A DNA stretch of 64,000 nt from positions 2,722,272-2,786,271 of the forward strand of contig OY811984.1 of assembly GCA_963681505.1 (NCBI GenBank). The letters run 5' to 3'. Both the position numbers and the translations under genes were made by a program. The notes under the pieces were generated by a model. It saw only the letters and a program-made list of their open reading frames with translations. It did not search any database and had not been told where the DNA came from. The stretch's first letter is position 1. The number at the start of each line of letters is the position of its first letter. This DNA comes from Eunapius fragilis (lineage: Eukaryota; Porifera; Demospongiae; Spongillida; Spongillidae). This document shows, piece by piece, positions 22,513 through 34,179 of this stretch.

Positions 22513-25500
22513 ATGTGTAGCGTGCTCGATAACGAAGATGGATTGCAAGAACTGCTCGAAAAAACACACGAAGCAAGGCAAGTGTGGCACAGCAGTGGCC
22601 CGAATGGGTACAGTGTGCAGCGATGAGTTATATTATTTGGTGACACCTACACACTACATGCAGCGCATCCGACCTGAACTGTATGAAGTGTGGGCAGCCG
22701 GCAGTCGTGTTCGCGAGGATGATGGATCCATTTTGCAGGTGAGTGCGGATCGGTTTTCCGTAGCTCTTGCATGTGACCTCGTTTCTCCGTAATCCATTAT
22801 TTCTGCCCCGGCACAGGGATTGCTTTTATACTTACTTCACGCATCGCTTCAGGGCGATGTTTGGCAGAACAAAGCTTGTTCGCACGGGAGACAAGGTAGG
22901 TATAGCTTACCGGGTCATGACGTACGTGTAATTTCACAACTGGAAATGAATACAAGAGAATATATGAATACTAGAACTAAAATCACAAGAGGTAGTTGGT
23001 GGGACACATATAGCCAAAATTGTATTCAGCCTCATGAGGGTGAGGCCAGATGTTGGATGCAACCTCACTTGGAGGTCGACATAGCTGGGGGCTAGTTTAT
23101 TGGTGATGCTAACCTGAGGGCACCTTAGGCTGCATGTCCCAACCTGGCTGTTGTACCCTCTTGAACAGCTAGAACATTCTAGTGATCAATGCTACTTCCT
23201 TGGAGTTAATCATCAGGCATGGATTGTATCAGTGGCACATGAATGATTCCATTTCCAAGGAAATTAAGAACATGCATGTCAAATAAACATATGCCAAATC
23301 TTGGATGATTTCCATCACATATGACCATGCTGCGGCTTGCATCTCACATAAAAAAATTACGGGTGACATATCAAATTACGGATTGGTTCGAAACAACATG
23401 CATGAATCATGCGAGAACTTTCAAGACTCATTTCATTGAGTGATTAGGATAAAATCAACATTGCACCTTAGATGTAAAACCCAGGGAATGGGAACACTAA
23501 TGTTTCACAACCTCAGCATCTCCATACGAGGAACCATGGCTGTCAAGGTGGCTGACACATGTACCCCACACGTGGTATGTTTCAGGTGCTGTTGGCCTAC
23601 TCTGGGGGAGAGAGCTCCAGTGTGCTGCTGTCTGTTGTGAAGGAGGTGAGATGAGGTGTTGTGGAGGGGGTGGTTGTGGATAGGGGAGAGAGGGGATGGT
23701 TGTGGGTAGGGGGAGGGGATGGTTGTGGGTAGGGGAGGTGTGGGAGTGGGTAGGGGAGGGGATGGTTGTGGGTAGGGGAGGGAGGGGTGGTTGTGATAGG
23801 GGAGTGACCATGGTGATTGAAGTAATATATGCTGATCTGTTCCAGGGATTGAGCAGGAACACACACAGGAAGCTTCGCTTTGAACCCACTGTCTTGGTCA
23901 TTGATGGTGAGTCAAACTGGGGGTAGGGGAAGGGGGGTGGGGGGGGGGGTGCATGTGCATTAACCAAATACACAACTTGTGTCAGTGACACTTGCTATTC
24001 AGATATAATTTTTTGTGGATGTTTCATTTTAATATTAAACTTATCCAGTATTCACAACTTTCACCTGCTCAAGTATGTGTGCATGGGTCCAAATGATTGT
24101 ACATGATCTACGGCCTTGCTTCTATTTAAAGTTTTATTTACATTCTGCAATCTATTAAAGGATACGAACAGGTTCTCTATTGTTCTCTATCACTGCATGG
24201 TTTTGGGACCTCAAACACTAAACTGCTCATTCTTTACTTGTTGTTCGAAAGACAACAAACTAAATGACCTGATCATCACAAGAAGCAGTTTGGGTTTTTA
24301 ATGAAATTCATAATTGGGTCAAATCCTATAACGTGGGAGTTGTGTTAGCCACTCCTGACAATGCCTATGTGTGAGTGCCAGCATCAAGGATACCAGCCGT
24401 CCACTATCCACGCCCATACCTGGTTAAGAGAACTAGCATCATCTCATCAGATGTCCTGGAATGTACTTCTTCTGAGTCTCCAACTACAATAATAGTTGGT
24501 TCCAGACTTTCAGTGGTCATTTCTGAGGGCATCCACCATGTATCTCACCTGGATGTGCTCATCTAATATTCAATTAACACTTTAGACCAGAATATCCTAT
24601 CCCAGCCTGAGCCAAGTCCCCACAGTCCCTCACAAGGATCCAGGCAATACATGTACATGTAGGTGCACTACCCGTTGAGGACCCAGGCTGCAATGGTACC
24701 AGCATCCATTGGTTCATGGTATCACTGTGCATACAATATGTCACAGGTCTGGCCTTTTGGATCAATCAGTTTAGAACCGTAGGACCACAGCTATTTTTCC
24801 ATCAAAATCAAAAGGATTACCTTCCAGGGTTTTAATCGTGCAAATGAAAGGAAGTGATGGTGCTGGATGTTCATCTGTGTCAATTCTAAAAGTTTCTAAT
24901 ATTCTTCAATGGCTGTTTTAGGTGCTTTTGCCCAATGAGACACACACGTACACTTTTTCCCTAAATGTCTAAATGTATGTACACAACAAGTTCCTTCATG
25001 TATGTGTTACTTTGTGTAGGTCATTTGATAACAGCTGGATGGTATACTGTTAGGCATTTTCCAGCTCGGGTTTACAAGGCAGCTATCAATAGCAACAAAA
25101 AGTACAGAGCAAACGTTTTTAGTAAATGGGATTTTTTAGTCCATGTGTGAGTTATGAGCAAGAGTCCCTGATTGAACCCCTGTGTGAGTTAGGGTCCTTG
25201 GTTGAACCCCTTTGTGAGTTAAGGCCGGCATACACGGTACCTACCGATTTATCGCCTGCAACTCAAATGAATACGGGTGAAAATTCTGTAAACTAAAGTT
25301 TTACGGAGTATTTACACATATTCATTTGAGTTGCAGGCAATCATTTGGCAGGAAGTCGACCCGTGTATGTCGGCCTTTAGGGCCCCTGGTCGAACCCATG
25401 TGTGAGTTATGTCAAGCAAGGCCTCCTGGTTGAAACGTGTATGGCTTATGAGCAGGGGTCCGTGGCTACAGCTGAATGGAAAGGGTTAAGCAGTTGTGTA

Positions 25501-28500
25501 CTCACAGCACTACCTTTAATAAGTGCCCACCAACAGAGGGTGCATTCCATGGACACTCCTGGGAACATCGCTGTCAGACTCTGGCTGAGACAGTAGCCAT
25601 GGCCGCCAGGGTTGGCTTTCCTGTGATGTTCACTAGGATTGAGCAGGTGATGCACACATGTACCCCCACCTGTGGATCAGATGATGCATGCATGTACCCC
25701 CACCTATGGATCAGGTGATGCATGCATGTACCACACCTGTGGATCAGGTGATGCATGCATGTACCCCCCACCTGTGGATCAGGTGATGCACACATGTGCC
25801 CCCACCTGTGGATCAGGTGATGCACACATGTACCCCCACCTGTGGATCAGGTGATGCACACATGTACCTACCTTGATAGTGGTGAGTTGCTAAGCATGAC
25901 AGTTGCCTAGCAGCAGCTTGGGTGCACACCAGCAGCTGAGGTGTTGATTATTTGCACGCATAGCTGGTATCATAGAACCGGACAGTCCAGGTGTATGTGT
26001 GTTTTGCTCCAAGTTTAGTGACCACTTACCTTGGATACATGCAGGTACTTGGGACGTACCAAGTATACAATGCCTACACTGAACCACATAGTCAGAAGGA
26101 GCCTTGTGCTGAGGGGGGAGGACCTCCTAGTAATGCGGGACCTCATCCAGGAGCAGGTGAGGGACCTCATCCTGCAGCAAAGGCATCCACAGACCTGGGT
26201 ACCCGTGAGGCAAACGTTGCCTTGGATGCGGAGCCATCAGGTGCTGATATGAAGGAGGGGGAAGGGGAGCCTTGTGAGCAACAGACCACAGAGCTGCCTG
26301 TGGAATTGCTGTACGAGCACGGCCGTACTACCAAGCCTTCCGTCGCAAACACTGAGACACAATGTGCTACTCCGCCACCCTTATTAGAGCACACTATTAC
26401 AACGCTCAGGGATGTGCTTGGCACAGTGGGTCAGGACGTTAAGCTTAGCCACCAATTGGCAAAGCTGTCGGAATCGACCATTTCTGCGACTGCTAAAGAA
26501 AATCTCCTGCTCTCTTTAAGGTGTGTGCAGGGGACGTTTTAGGGGACAATCGTGCGGCTTGTGTGCTGGGTGAGCATCGTTTGTGCTTGTTGGGCCGTGC
26601 ACCGAGTGTCCTGAACGCACTCTAACACATCACACACCGGAACATGCACATCTATCTCTGTAATCTATCTCACTACCTGTTGTGTAAACTTCGTGCCCGC
26701 AATGTGCCAATGGTCGCCTTGTGTTTGCAGGCATCAGCTCTTGGTTGAGGTTGCCAGGAGTCACGGCTTCGCTAACGTGAGTGCAATCCCCCTACCTTCA
26801 CAAGCGCTTGCTACCCTTTAAATGCAGTGTGCAGTCAGCCACATGTGTGTACACCAATGTTTCATTGTCAGCCACATACATGTGTGTACACACCAATGCT
26901 TCATCGTCAGTCACATACATGTGTGTACATTTCTGTGCGCCAATGTTTCATCATCTCTTACCTGTCGAAAAGGTGTTGGTTGGTGATTGCGCAACATCTC
27001 TGGCAGTGAGGCTGATAGGAAATGTAGCACAAGGACGGGGAGGAACACTGCCTCTTGACATAGTAAGTTATTAAAGGCATTCTGTTTCTTTTTTTTTTAT
27101 TGAGAGGGGAAGGGATGGTTTGCCGCATGGTTCAACTGCATCAGCATACAAGTACCTCAGTGCCATGTGCATCCAGTCATATCTCAATATGAAAAATGTT
27201 TTTTCTACCGTTCACGTGTGCACTTACACACTGATTTATGGTTGCATCAACATGTACGGTCGCACATAAATGTTGTCAGAAGTCGGAACTTAAATGAACA
27301 TGAAGACGTTGCAAGCAATTGTCACATATGTACATGTAATGTTCCCGCGTTGTCCCGTTGCTACGTAACTATGGCCTGTGGGTGTAAAAAGAAATGCCAC
27401 CAAAAGGAGTCAAAATCACACCAGTTCTAATGCTAAAAGATTTGCCCCAGCACCTAATTATAAATGCACGAATAGGCTGTCTTTCCGTTGGTGTTCGTTT
27501 CAAGTGCGTCTGCCTAGGCCGTTTTTGAAAACAAAAAAAAGGTGGGCTCTTTCGAATTTTGATTCTTTTTCTACGATGCGCAAACAGTCACAGGCTTACT
27601 CCAACACATTTTTGTCTCGGCACGTTGCGCGCATTCAAGTATTATTACAACTAGGCACATGTAAACCAAAATGTCATTGTATGTACATTAATATTAATGG
27701 TGATATACTCACGAAAAATACATGCAGAGCTGCAATGGGCCTCCAGTGCAGTGGGCCTCGAGTATACATGCAGAGCTGCAGTGAGGCCTCTAGTATACAT
27801 GTAGAGCTGCAGTGAGGCCTCTAGTATACATGTAGAGCTGCAGTGAGGCCTCTAGTATACATGTAGAGCTGCAGTGAGGCCTCTAGTATACATGTAGAGC
27901 TGCAGTGAGGCCTCTAGTATACATGCAGAGCTGCAGTGAGGCCTCTAGTATACATGCAGAGCTGCAGTGAGGCCTCTAGTATACATGCAGAGCTGCAGTG
28001 AGGCCTCCAGTATATATGCAGAGCTGCAGTGAGGCCTCTAGTATACATGCAGAGCTGCAGTGAGGCCTCCAGTATATATGCAGAGCTGCAGTGAGGCCTC
28101 TAGTATACATGCAGAGCTGCAGTGAGGCCTCCAGTATACATGCAGAGCTGCAGTGGGCCTCTAGTATACATGCAGAGCTGCAGTGAGGCCTCTAGTATAC
28201 ATGCAGAGCTGCAGTGAGGCCTCTAGTATACATGCAGAGCTGCAGTGAGGCCTCCAGTATATATGCAGAGCTGCAGTGAGGCCTCTAGTATACATGCAGA
28301 GCTGCAGTGAGGCCTCTAGTATACATGCAGAGCTGCAGTGAGGCCTCCAGTATATATGCAGAGCTGCAGTGAGGCCTCTAGTATACATGCAGAGCTGCAG
28401 TGAGGCCTCTAGTATACATGCAGAGCTGCAGTGAGGCCTCCAGTATATATGCAGAGCTGCAGTGAGGCCTCTAGTATACATGCAGAGCTGCAGTGAGGCC

Positions 28501-29436
28501 TCCAGTATACATGCAGAGCTGCAGTGGGCCTCTAGTATACATGCAGAGCTGCAGTGAGGCCTCTAGTATACATGCAGAGCTGCAGTGAGGCCTCTAGTAT
28601 ACATGCAGAGCTGCAGTGAGGCCTCTAGTATGCCTAAAAGCTAGTAGGAAAGGATTTGGACGAGACCAAACTGTCTCTCCTTCTTTGTTTTGACTTCTTC
28701 GTGTATATAGGATATTTTATTTTATTCACTCTACTGAATTATATATTGTATGCTTGAATGTATTGAAATGTTGTATTGTTGTGTACTAGGGATTTTCAGA
28801 TCAGAGATACAAGGGAGTCACAATATTTCGACCATTAAGGTACTGCGCAATGGTAAACTTACTTGAGGAAATATTCTTGTTGCAGAGAATTTCCGGAAAA
28901 CGAAGTCATGTCGTATGCTGAGCTCTTTAATGTGCAATATCGTCGGGCATCAGAGGTGAGTCTGGGCATCAGTTGTGAACCTTACAGGCTGGTTAATGTG
29001 AAGGCCGCGTGGCCCAACGGTTAAGGCGTCTGACTTCGGATCAGAAGATTGAGGGTTCAAATCCCTTCGCGGTCACTTTTTTTTTTTCAGGTGCCACATA
29101 GAGGAAGTGTAGAGAGTATAACGCGTAATTTTATCAGACACTTGCAAACGACCTTTCCTTCTACAGTCAACACCATCTTCCGGTGTGTGCCAGATAGGAT
29201 GAGGGATTCATACTTCACGTGTGTCTGTGTGTGTGTGTGTGTGTGTGTGTTTACATCCGCAGTACTGGTGACAAGCTCTCAATGGACAGAGTGAAAACAT
29301 GTAGCACAGAAGGGGTCTGTAGACTCTGCCAAGTTAGTCCTTCTAGCCTATTATTCCATTGCATGCTGCCTCAGAAGTAATATCGGAAATAAATGATTGT
29401 CTTTTGTGTGTGTGTGTGTGTGTGTGGGGTGTGTGT

Positions 29437-29467
<31 letters not shown>

Positions 29468-30106
29468 GCATGCTTATGCATACAGGCTCCCTTGAGCAAA
29501 GAAGCTGATAAGTTTTTACTGGCTCATCTCCAGGTTTCCAGCTGCCTTTTGTCAGGTAAGATTTGATACACACACTGCCTATCGCCAGTGAGTTCATTTT
29601 AACCACACAATGCTGGTATGCAGATATCACTGGAGACGCTTGTAATGATACGCAGAGGTTAGTAGGTTTGTTTGGAGTAATCTGGAATATTGACTTCTGC
29701 CATTGTACAGGCTACAGCCTGAAGAGGTGTGGGCTTCTTTGTGTTACGGTACGTTAAGCCATAGCCATAAATGAGCATGAAACAAAGCAATCTGTATGAA
29801 ACTTGATATGGACCAGTTTCTAGGTTCATATCTCCTTTTGAGTAGCACAAGATTCTGTGCAATGAAGGCAATTTGCATGTGCATATTATTTTTCTTGATG
29901 GCATTGCTTTTTATTTTGATGGATTCGTCGCTTAAAACAACATTTCATTTCCTTCCGTAGGTTGTCGACTAACAGTGAAGGACATGGTATGTTGCCTAGT
30001 TAACCAGCTGTATTGGCATCTTGGACGTGCTCATGCCTCACATTGTCAGAGGACTTCAGTGTCTGGACTACCTTCTTTTGTGACAGACAAGGCACAGAAG
30101 GTCTGA
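22513..30106 (+). CDS. CTU2: Cytoplasmic tRNA 2-thiolation protein 2 (CTU2/NCS2)
   Basis: With CTU1 (NCS6) it carries out the last step of 2-thiolation of wobble U34 in tRNA-Lys, -Glu and -Gln, using sulfur from URM1. Eighteen exons: 22513-22577, 22664-22738, 22817-22895, 23586-23645, 23846-23906, 25537-25646, 26045-26520, 26731-26776, 26973-27062, 28790-28839, 28886-28955, 29091-29182, 29263-29290, 29486-29555, 29624-29657, 29711-29748, 29961-29986, 30050-30106. Phases agree throughout, giving 508 residues (human about 515). Landmarks: the CMKCGQPAVVFARMMDPFCR zinc-like motif, DCFYTYFTHRFRAMFG, the PP-loop-like VLLAYSGGESSSVLL, VLVGDCATSLAVRLIGN, LQTTFPSTVNTIF and the C-terminal LCYGCRLTVKDM. 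Intron 1 is GC-AG. One Cys of the distal CxxC pair appears lost (SSCLLS). The last exon and exon 13 are the least certain. Confidence 0.93.
23640..23812. repeat. G-rich simple repeat in CTU2 intron 4
   Basis: Degenerate GGTTGTGGGTAGGGGAGG units follow the donor of exon 4 almost immediately. Open frames on the minus strand here are proline-rich artefacts. Confidence 0.8.
25220..25379. repeat. 160-bp TIR MITE in CTU2 intron 5
   Basis: The left end TAAGGCCGGCATACACGG and the right end CCGTGTATGTCGGCCTTTA are inverted repeats. A second internal pair, CCTGCAACTCAAATGAATA and its complement, brackets the centre. No coding capacity. Confidence 0.8.
25641..25866. repeat. About 34-bp minisatellite starting at the CTU2 exon 6 splice donor
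   Basis: Units of GGATCAGGTGATGCACACAT followed by GTACCCCCACCTGT are repeated six or so times. The first unit overlaps the exon end (GATTGAGCAG/GTGATG), so each later unit carries a copy of the CAG/GTGATG donor context. Confidence 0.88.
27725..28631. repeat. 31-bp minisatellite, about 29 copies, in CTU2 intron 9
   Basis: The unit CATGCAGAGCTGCAGTGAGG followed by CCTCTAGTATA is tandem with CTCTAG/CTCCAG, TATACATG/TATATATG and GTGAGG/GTGGG variants that recur in a patterned order, indicating block duplication. The unit includes the palindrome GCAGAGCTGC-like core AGCTGCAG. Confidence 0.95.
29003..29075 (+). tRNA. tRNA-Arg (anticodon TCG)
   Basis: A 73-base cloverleaf. The acceptor stem GGCCGCG pairs with CGCGGTC (one G-U). 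D arm GCCCAACGGTTAAGGC. Anticodon stem TCTGA/TCAGA encloses loop CTTCGGA with anticodon TCG. The T arm contains GGTTCAAATCC. The discriminator is A and there is no intron. The sequence is very close to animal tRNA-Arg(UCG) as I remember it. It lies inside CTU2 intron 11 on the same strand and is followed by an 11-T run that serves as a Pol III terminator. Confidence 0.97.
29220..29463. repeat. (TG)n microsatellites in CTU2 introns 12 and 13
   Basis: Two TG tracts (about 29221-29250 and 29404-29463) flank the short exon 13. Both are interrupted by single substitutions. Confidence 0.85.
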
Positions 30107-30706
30107 TCCCCATTGCTGACGTCATGATGTGCAAGTGATTGCCCCCCTTCCCCTCCCCCCCAATTTCCACAGAGTGACGGTTCTGTATGCTTGTTAACAG
30201 ATTAACATGTGCAGCTTTTGTGTCATGTATTTGAGATGGACGCATCATTCCTTGTTGCAGAAAGGGTTGAATGGATAGTTCAGTGAAATGGTTTTTGACA
30301 GTGGACTATGGGGGGCAAATTTGGGTACATGTTTGTACTCTTCAGAAGGGAATAACCTGCAAGGGAATGAGGCAAGGGCATTTAAAACAGCCATTGCGAC
30401 AGCATATTGGGTCTAGTTTATCATTGTTACATGTATGCTACTGATAAAAATTAGGTAGGATGATTGTGTTAAGGTCACTGAATACAATAATGTGCCTCTT
30501 GCATTGCAGTGTGAAAACTCCAAAGCTAAGCTATTGCACCTGTGTATCTGTCGGTAGGTACTATGCACAATCCCAGCTGTGTTCGTGCCAGGCAGTCCAC
30601 AGTACATATGCACTGCATGTGGAACAGCTCCACTGTAGCCTGGTAGTGGGCGTTGGCTGAGAGAAAGGGGAAGTGTAATAGGGGTGCCCATCGGTTAGTT
30701 GTAGAG

Positions 30707-30707
<1 letters not shown>
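30107..30707. other. Intergenic region downstream of CTU2
   Basis: Between convergent genes. No convincing gene; a 92-codon minus-strand open frame (30413-30691) lacks motifs. Confidence 0.4.

Positions 30708-30797
<90 letters not shown>
30708..30797. repeat. (GT)n microsatellite
   Basis: An almost uninterrupted run of about 45 GT units just beyond the 3-prime end of the minus-strand gene at 30818-31620. It generates CVCV and HTHT open frames that are not coding. Confidence 0.95.
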
Positions 30798-30798
<1 letters not shown>

Positions 30799-30817
30799 TG
30801 TGTGTGTGCAAAAGGAC

Positions 30818-31620
30818 TTACAATCTGAAAAGTTGCCAGCCCTGTTCACATGGGGAAGTGGTATCCCCTCCACCATTCTTCTGTTCAGCCATTTCCTCTG
30901 TGCCCTCAGTAGCAATTTCAACATCACTCTGGCAAGCATTTTCGCTAGCAACAGGCCCTGCCCCCTCACTTTCACCACTAGTGGTACCGGTAAGAAAAAG
31001 TCACGTGGTCAACAAAAACACGAAACCAAATTTTAAAACTTGAAATAAAAACAAGTAACGATGTCTTACGTTTGGTCGCAAGTACAGCTACTCCTGCTGT
31101 CATCAAATTCTGAGGGTAGACTTTCGTGTGTTATAGAATAGATTTGTATATTAGGTACTCAAAGCTATCATACATAGCGTGTGCACACTCACAAAGAGAA
31201 GTCAGGTCGCAATTGCATGCGGTCCCATTCCGCAGCGTACTTGTGCCAAACGTTTACGCTGGTGTTGTTCCTGGGAGGTTGGCGAGTTACAGGATCTGCA
31301 CTGCTTGTTCCAAGTGTGACACAGCTGATTTCAGCGGCTCTGCGACCTCTTCCACACGTTCCGTTGTCAAATTCCTTGCGCGTTACAGAGGTCCACCTCC
31401 CGCGCAACGACAATTGGAGAATGTCATCGCAAAAAGCAGCTGGTCGGGTGCACGTGAACTTATGAGGTAGTGTTTCTGGTAGATATACGTTGTCACGGGT
31501 AGTGGACAGTTGGAGATTTGGTGGAACCATGCCAGTATCCATCCGACACTGAACGTTCGCATCACGGTACGTACGTGGAGGGTGCGTGCTTTCGTCTCTG
31601 TACTGATACGTCGTCGACAT
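30818..31620 (-). CDS. Unrecognised three-exon protein with acidic C-terminus
   Basis: Exons 31620-31193, 31120-31070 and 30977-30818 join in consistent phase 2 at GTGAGT and GTAAGA donors, giving 212 residues. If unspliced, the first exon would stop two residues past the donor. Residues 1-142 are basic and polar with scattered Trp/Tyr (TTYQYRDES, SLRGRWTSVTRKEF, VWHKYAAEWDRMQ) and no signal peptide or membrane segment. The last 55 residues are acidic, low complexity (GESEGAGPVASENA, ATEGTEEMAEQK) and end GWQLFRL. The size and the RxxYxxEF-like motifs remind me of small ciliary microtubule-associated proteins, but that is only an impression. It is convergent with CTU2. Confidence 0.5.
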
Positions 31621-33201
31621 ACTAATAGGTATCTTTTAACGCATGGCGGCACCCGCTGGTGCAGTGCAATGGAAACGCTGCGAGTATCAGTACAATACTA
31701 CACAGCACAGGTAATTAATCTATATGGAAAAGGGTGGCGTCGTAAACGCGTACACATAGCTGCCCGAACTTAATTACGGCCGAAAGTAAATGAACGCTTC
31801 CATGTTTTTATTTTGTCGAACTCACATTTTGCAAAATTAGTCGGACGAGTGCCAACTGTCACAACTTTGTGTAACCCAACCTTATACATTAAGCGCCATT
31901 CCTAGCTTTTTACATCGCTCCGCTCCGCTCTGAAAAAAGCTTCCTGGTTTTATTTAAATCAGGCTTTGAGCTCATGGCTACAGCAAGAAGACAGTTCACA
32001 CCTATATATTATGGTAGGTTCATTAGAACCATCAGTCGGGTGCCTTGACTATTCTGTACGGTACTCAGAAGCTCACTGCGTGAAGACTTGGTATACTAAG
32101 TTAGTTATTGCGACACATATGTATATGTGTTTCTGCTGGTGTTATGTGTATCAGTATAGTGTTCATTAAAATTTTAAATCGCTTAGAAAACGTAAACACT
32201 GATCAAAGTAGCCAGAGGGACTTTTTTTTAACTGTTTCGCTTGCCGCTGCTGCAAGCTGAGTCTGGGCACGAGATTAGGCGGGGGTGCTTGCACTTTTTT
32301 GTAACCTCTCGAGGTCAAAATGTCGCACATTGACTAACACTGTTGACAATAGTGCACTATCAACCATGACCACTATTAGCCTCTCCTAACACTCCCCAAT
32401 ACCATATCCAATGCCTCACGGCTTAAAATATGGTCTGAAGGACACACTTCTCGATTTGAAGGCTGTAAGTCTACAAGTTAAAGGTCACCCAGGATGGGGA
32501 ATATTTCCAGGGGTGTATTTAGGATATCGGAGTGAAATGGGGGGGGGGGGGGGGGGGGAGGGGAAGTGATACACATCTCCCAGGCATAGGGGTGCTTAAG
32601 CTCCCCCATCGCCCCAACCACTTTGCAACTTCAGCACTTTTTAAGTCACATATTTGCATAGTAACAGAGTCTACCATTTGTACTATTAGGGCACTGTAGT
32701 GAATGAATATTATTCAAGTAAGCCCAGCCAGGAGAGAGGGGGGGGGGGGGGGTAGAATTCCCTAGTTTCCCCCCCCCCCCCCCTCTCTGATATCAGGGTG
32801 ACCTTGATGGCTGGATGCATGCTGTGCACTGCCTCAAGGACCCTCATGAGGGATGCCTCTCATGAGGGTTCCGAGCATGAAGATATTTCATGGTGCAGTT
32901 TTTTTTTTTGCCAAGCAAAAGAAAGGTTGATTAAATAATATCCATGAAAATGATGGCAAGTGTAACATCGTGGTTTTGTTACATTCTGAAAATGAAACTG
33001 TTTCAATTAATGGTTCTCTTGATGGTGTGGGGAGGAGTAGAAAGTCCATGGCCAGCCACATAACAGGGGCCATGGTATACAGGTTTTTATTACATCCGCC
33101 ATCACAAGAATTAATTGCATTACTTGGGCAGACTTGCTAGACAAAGGATTGGATTGATACAGGGAATTGCAGCTTTCCACAGGTGGTAGAAAATCCAAGA
33201 T
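31621..33201. other. Intergenic region with homopolymer tracts
   Basis: Contains poly-G and poly-C tracts (32540-32557, 32740-32753, 32769-32782) and no supportable gene. Confidence 0.4.
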
Positions 33202-33257
33202 CTAATCAGAGAACAGCGGGTCCATGAAGTCAGCTTCTATCTTGTCAATGTCGACAC
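33202..33257 (-). CDS. Possible terminal exon of an unknown gene
   Basis: On the minus strand a CTCAG acceptor is followed by 18 codons reading GVDIDKIEADFMDPLFSD and a TAG stop. The acidic, hydrophobic composition looks like a protein C-terminus and not like the surrounding low-complexity DNA. I could not find convincing upstream exons between here and the paracaspase start at 34180, so this may be chance. Confidence 0.22.
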
Positions 33258-33479
33258 CTGAGTGGGCATGGCAAAGGAGGGGGCGGGGCCCAATGTGGGC
33301 ATGATGAATGCCGCCACAACGGGCATGGGGAGGGGGTGAACTGTCACAGTGTATGAGTTTCTACCTATATTCTATCTATCCATTTTTTCTATCCTTTTTT
33401 TCACCTGCCTAGTATTCTGTTCTTGTTAGAAGAACACGCAAGAACAGAACACTGTCTAGTTGTACTTTACTTTAATCAC

Positions 33480-33735
33480 CCCCCCCCCTATTGTATCCTT
33501 CCCCTAACACTGAGGCTAAGGCCCAGAGGAAGTAGGCCTAAGTAGGAGGGGGGCCGGGGAGCAGTGGCGGGAGGGGAGGGGGGGGGGGGGGGGGGGGCAG
33601 TGGTGGGGGAGTGTATAGTCAGTGTCATCGTTAGTGTCCCCCCCCCCCCCCCCCCCCCCCCCCAGCATGGTAGCACTGCATCCATGGTACATAGGCCCCC
33701 CTGCTCCTGCCCCCTCCCCCCCCTCCCTCCCTCCC
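33480..33735. repeat. Poly-G/poly-C low-complexity cluster
   Basis: Alternating G- and C-runs (for example the G run around 33578-33597 and C run around 33638-33663) with short unique spacers. They could form a long G:C hairpin and are prone to assembly error. Confidence 0.85.
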
Positions 33736-33964
33736 AAAGGGACTAGCTGGGCCTTATAGCCTCTGTCAGGTTTAAGGGAAGGATAATTTATTGGGGGATA
33801 CCGAGAATACTGTGTAGGTGAAAAAAGGATAGATTACGAACGAGGTTATGCTCAGCACTGTGATCGGAGCTACAGATGACGTTCTTGGCAGGTGAGAATA
33901 CACCACACCCTCCCCTAAAATGGAGGCGTGTCAAGGGGGCAGGTGATTCGGAGATGGGTCGTCT

Positions 33965-34060
33965 GCGACAGGGTAGAGAAGGTAGAGAGCACATGTACCG
34001 ATGTCTCTGTCCAGTTTAGGTAGAGAGCACATGTACCCATGTCTCTGTCGTCTGATCCTG
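33965..34060. repeat. Two-copy 37-bp direct repeat upstream of the paracaspase gene
   Basis: AGGTAGAGAGCACATGTACC followed by GATGTCTCTGTC recurs as AGGTAGAGAGCACATGTACC followed by CATGTCTCTGTC, about 40 bases apart. It lies 120-215 bp upstream of the start codon, in the presumed promoter. Confidence 0.6.
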
Positions 34061-34179
34061 AGGCGTTGTTTCATTGTGTAGTCCTTGACAAGCGACAGCT
34101 GCACCGGGAATATTTGAACTTTTCATCCGATGGCTTTAAAAAAAAAATTAAAATTAATTCTGTGTGACGTAATTGCTTC

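Noticed and set aside
22536-22792. Alternative CTU2 N-terminus starting MDCKNCSKKHTK
   Set aside because: The ORF is a different frame across intron 1 and exon 2; the conserved Cys motif appears only in the GC-AG spliced frame starting at 22513.
28161-28481. 106-codon minus-strand repetitive ORF
   Set aside because: It is the 31-bp minisatellite read in one frame, inside a CTU2 intron.
30526-31043. ORFs with long CVCV or HTHT runs
   Set aside because: Translation of the GT microsatellite; the only plausible coding here is the minus-strand acidic exon at 30818-30977 in a different frame.
31126-31470. 114- and 94-codon plus-strand ORFs
   Set aside because: Antisense to the minus-strand three-exon gene, whose splice sites and phase fit better.
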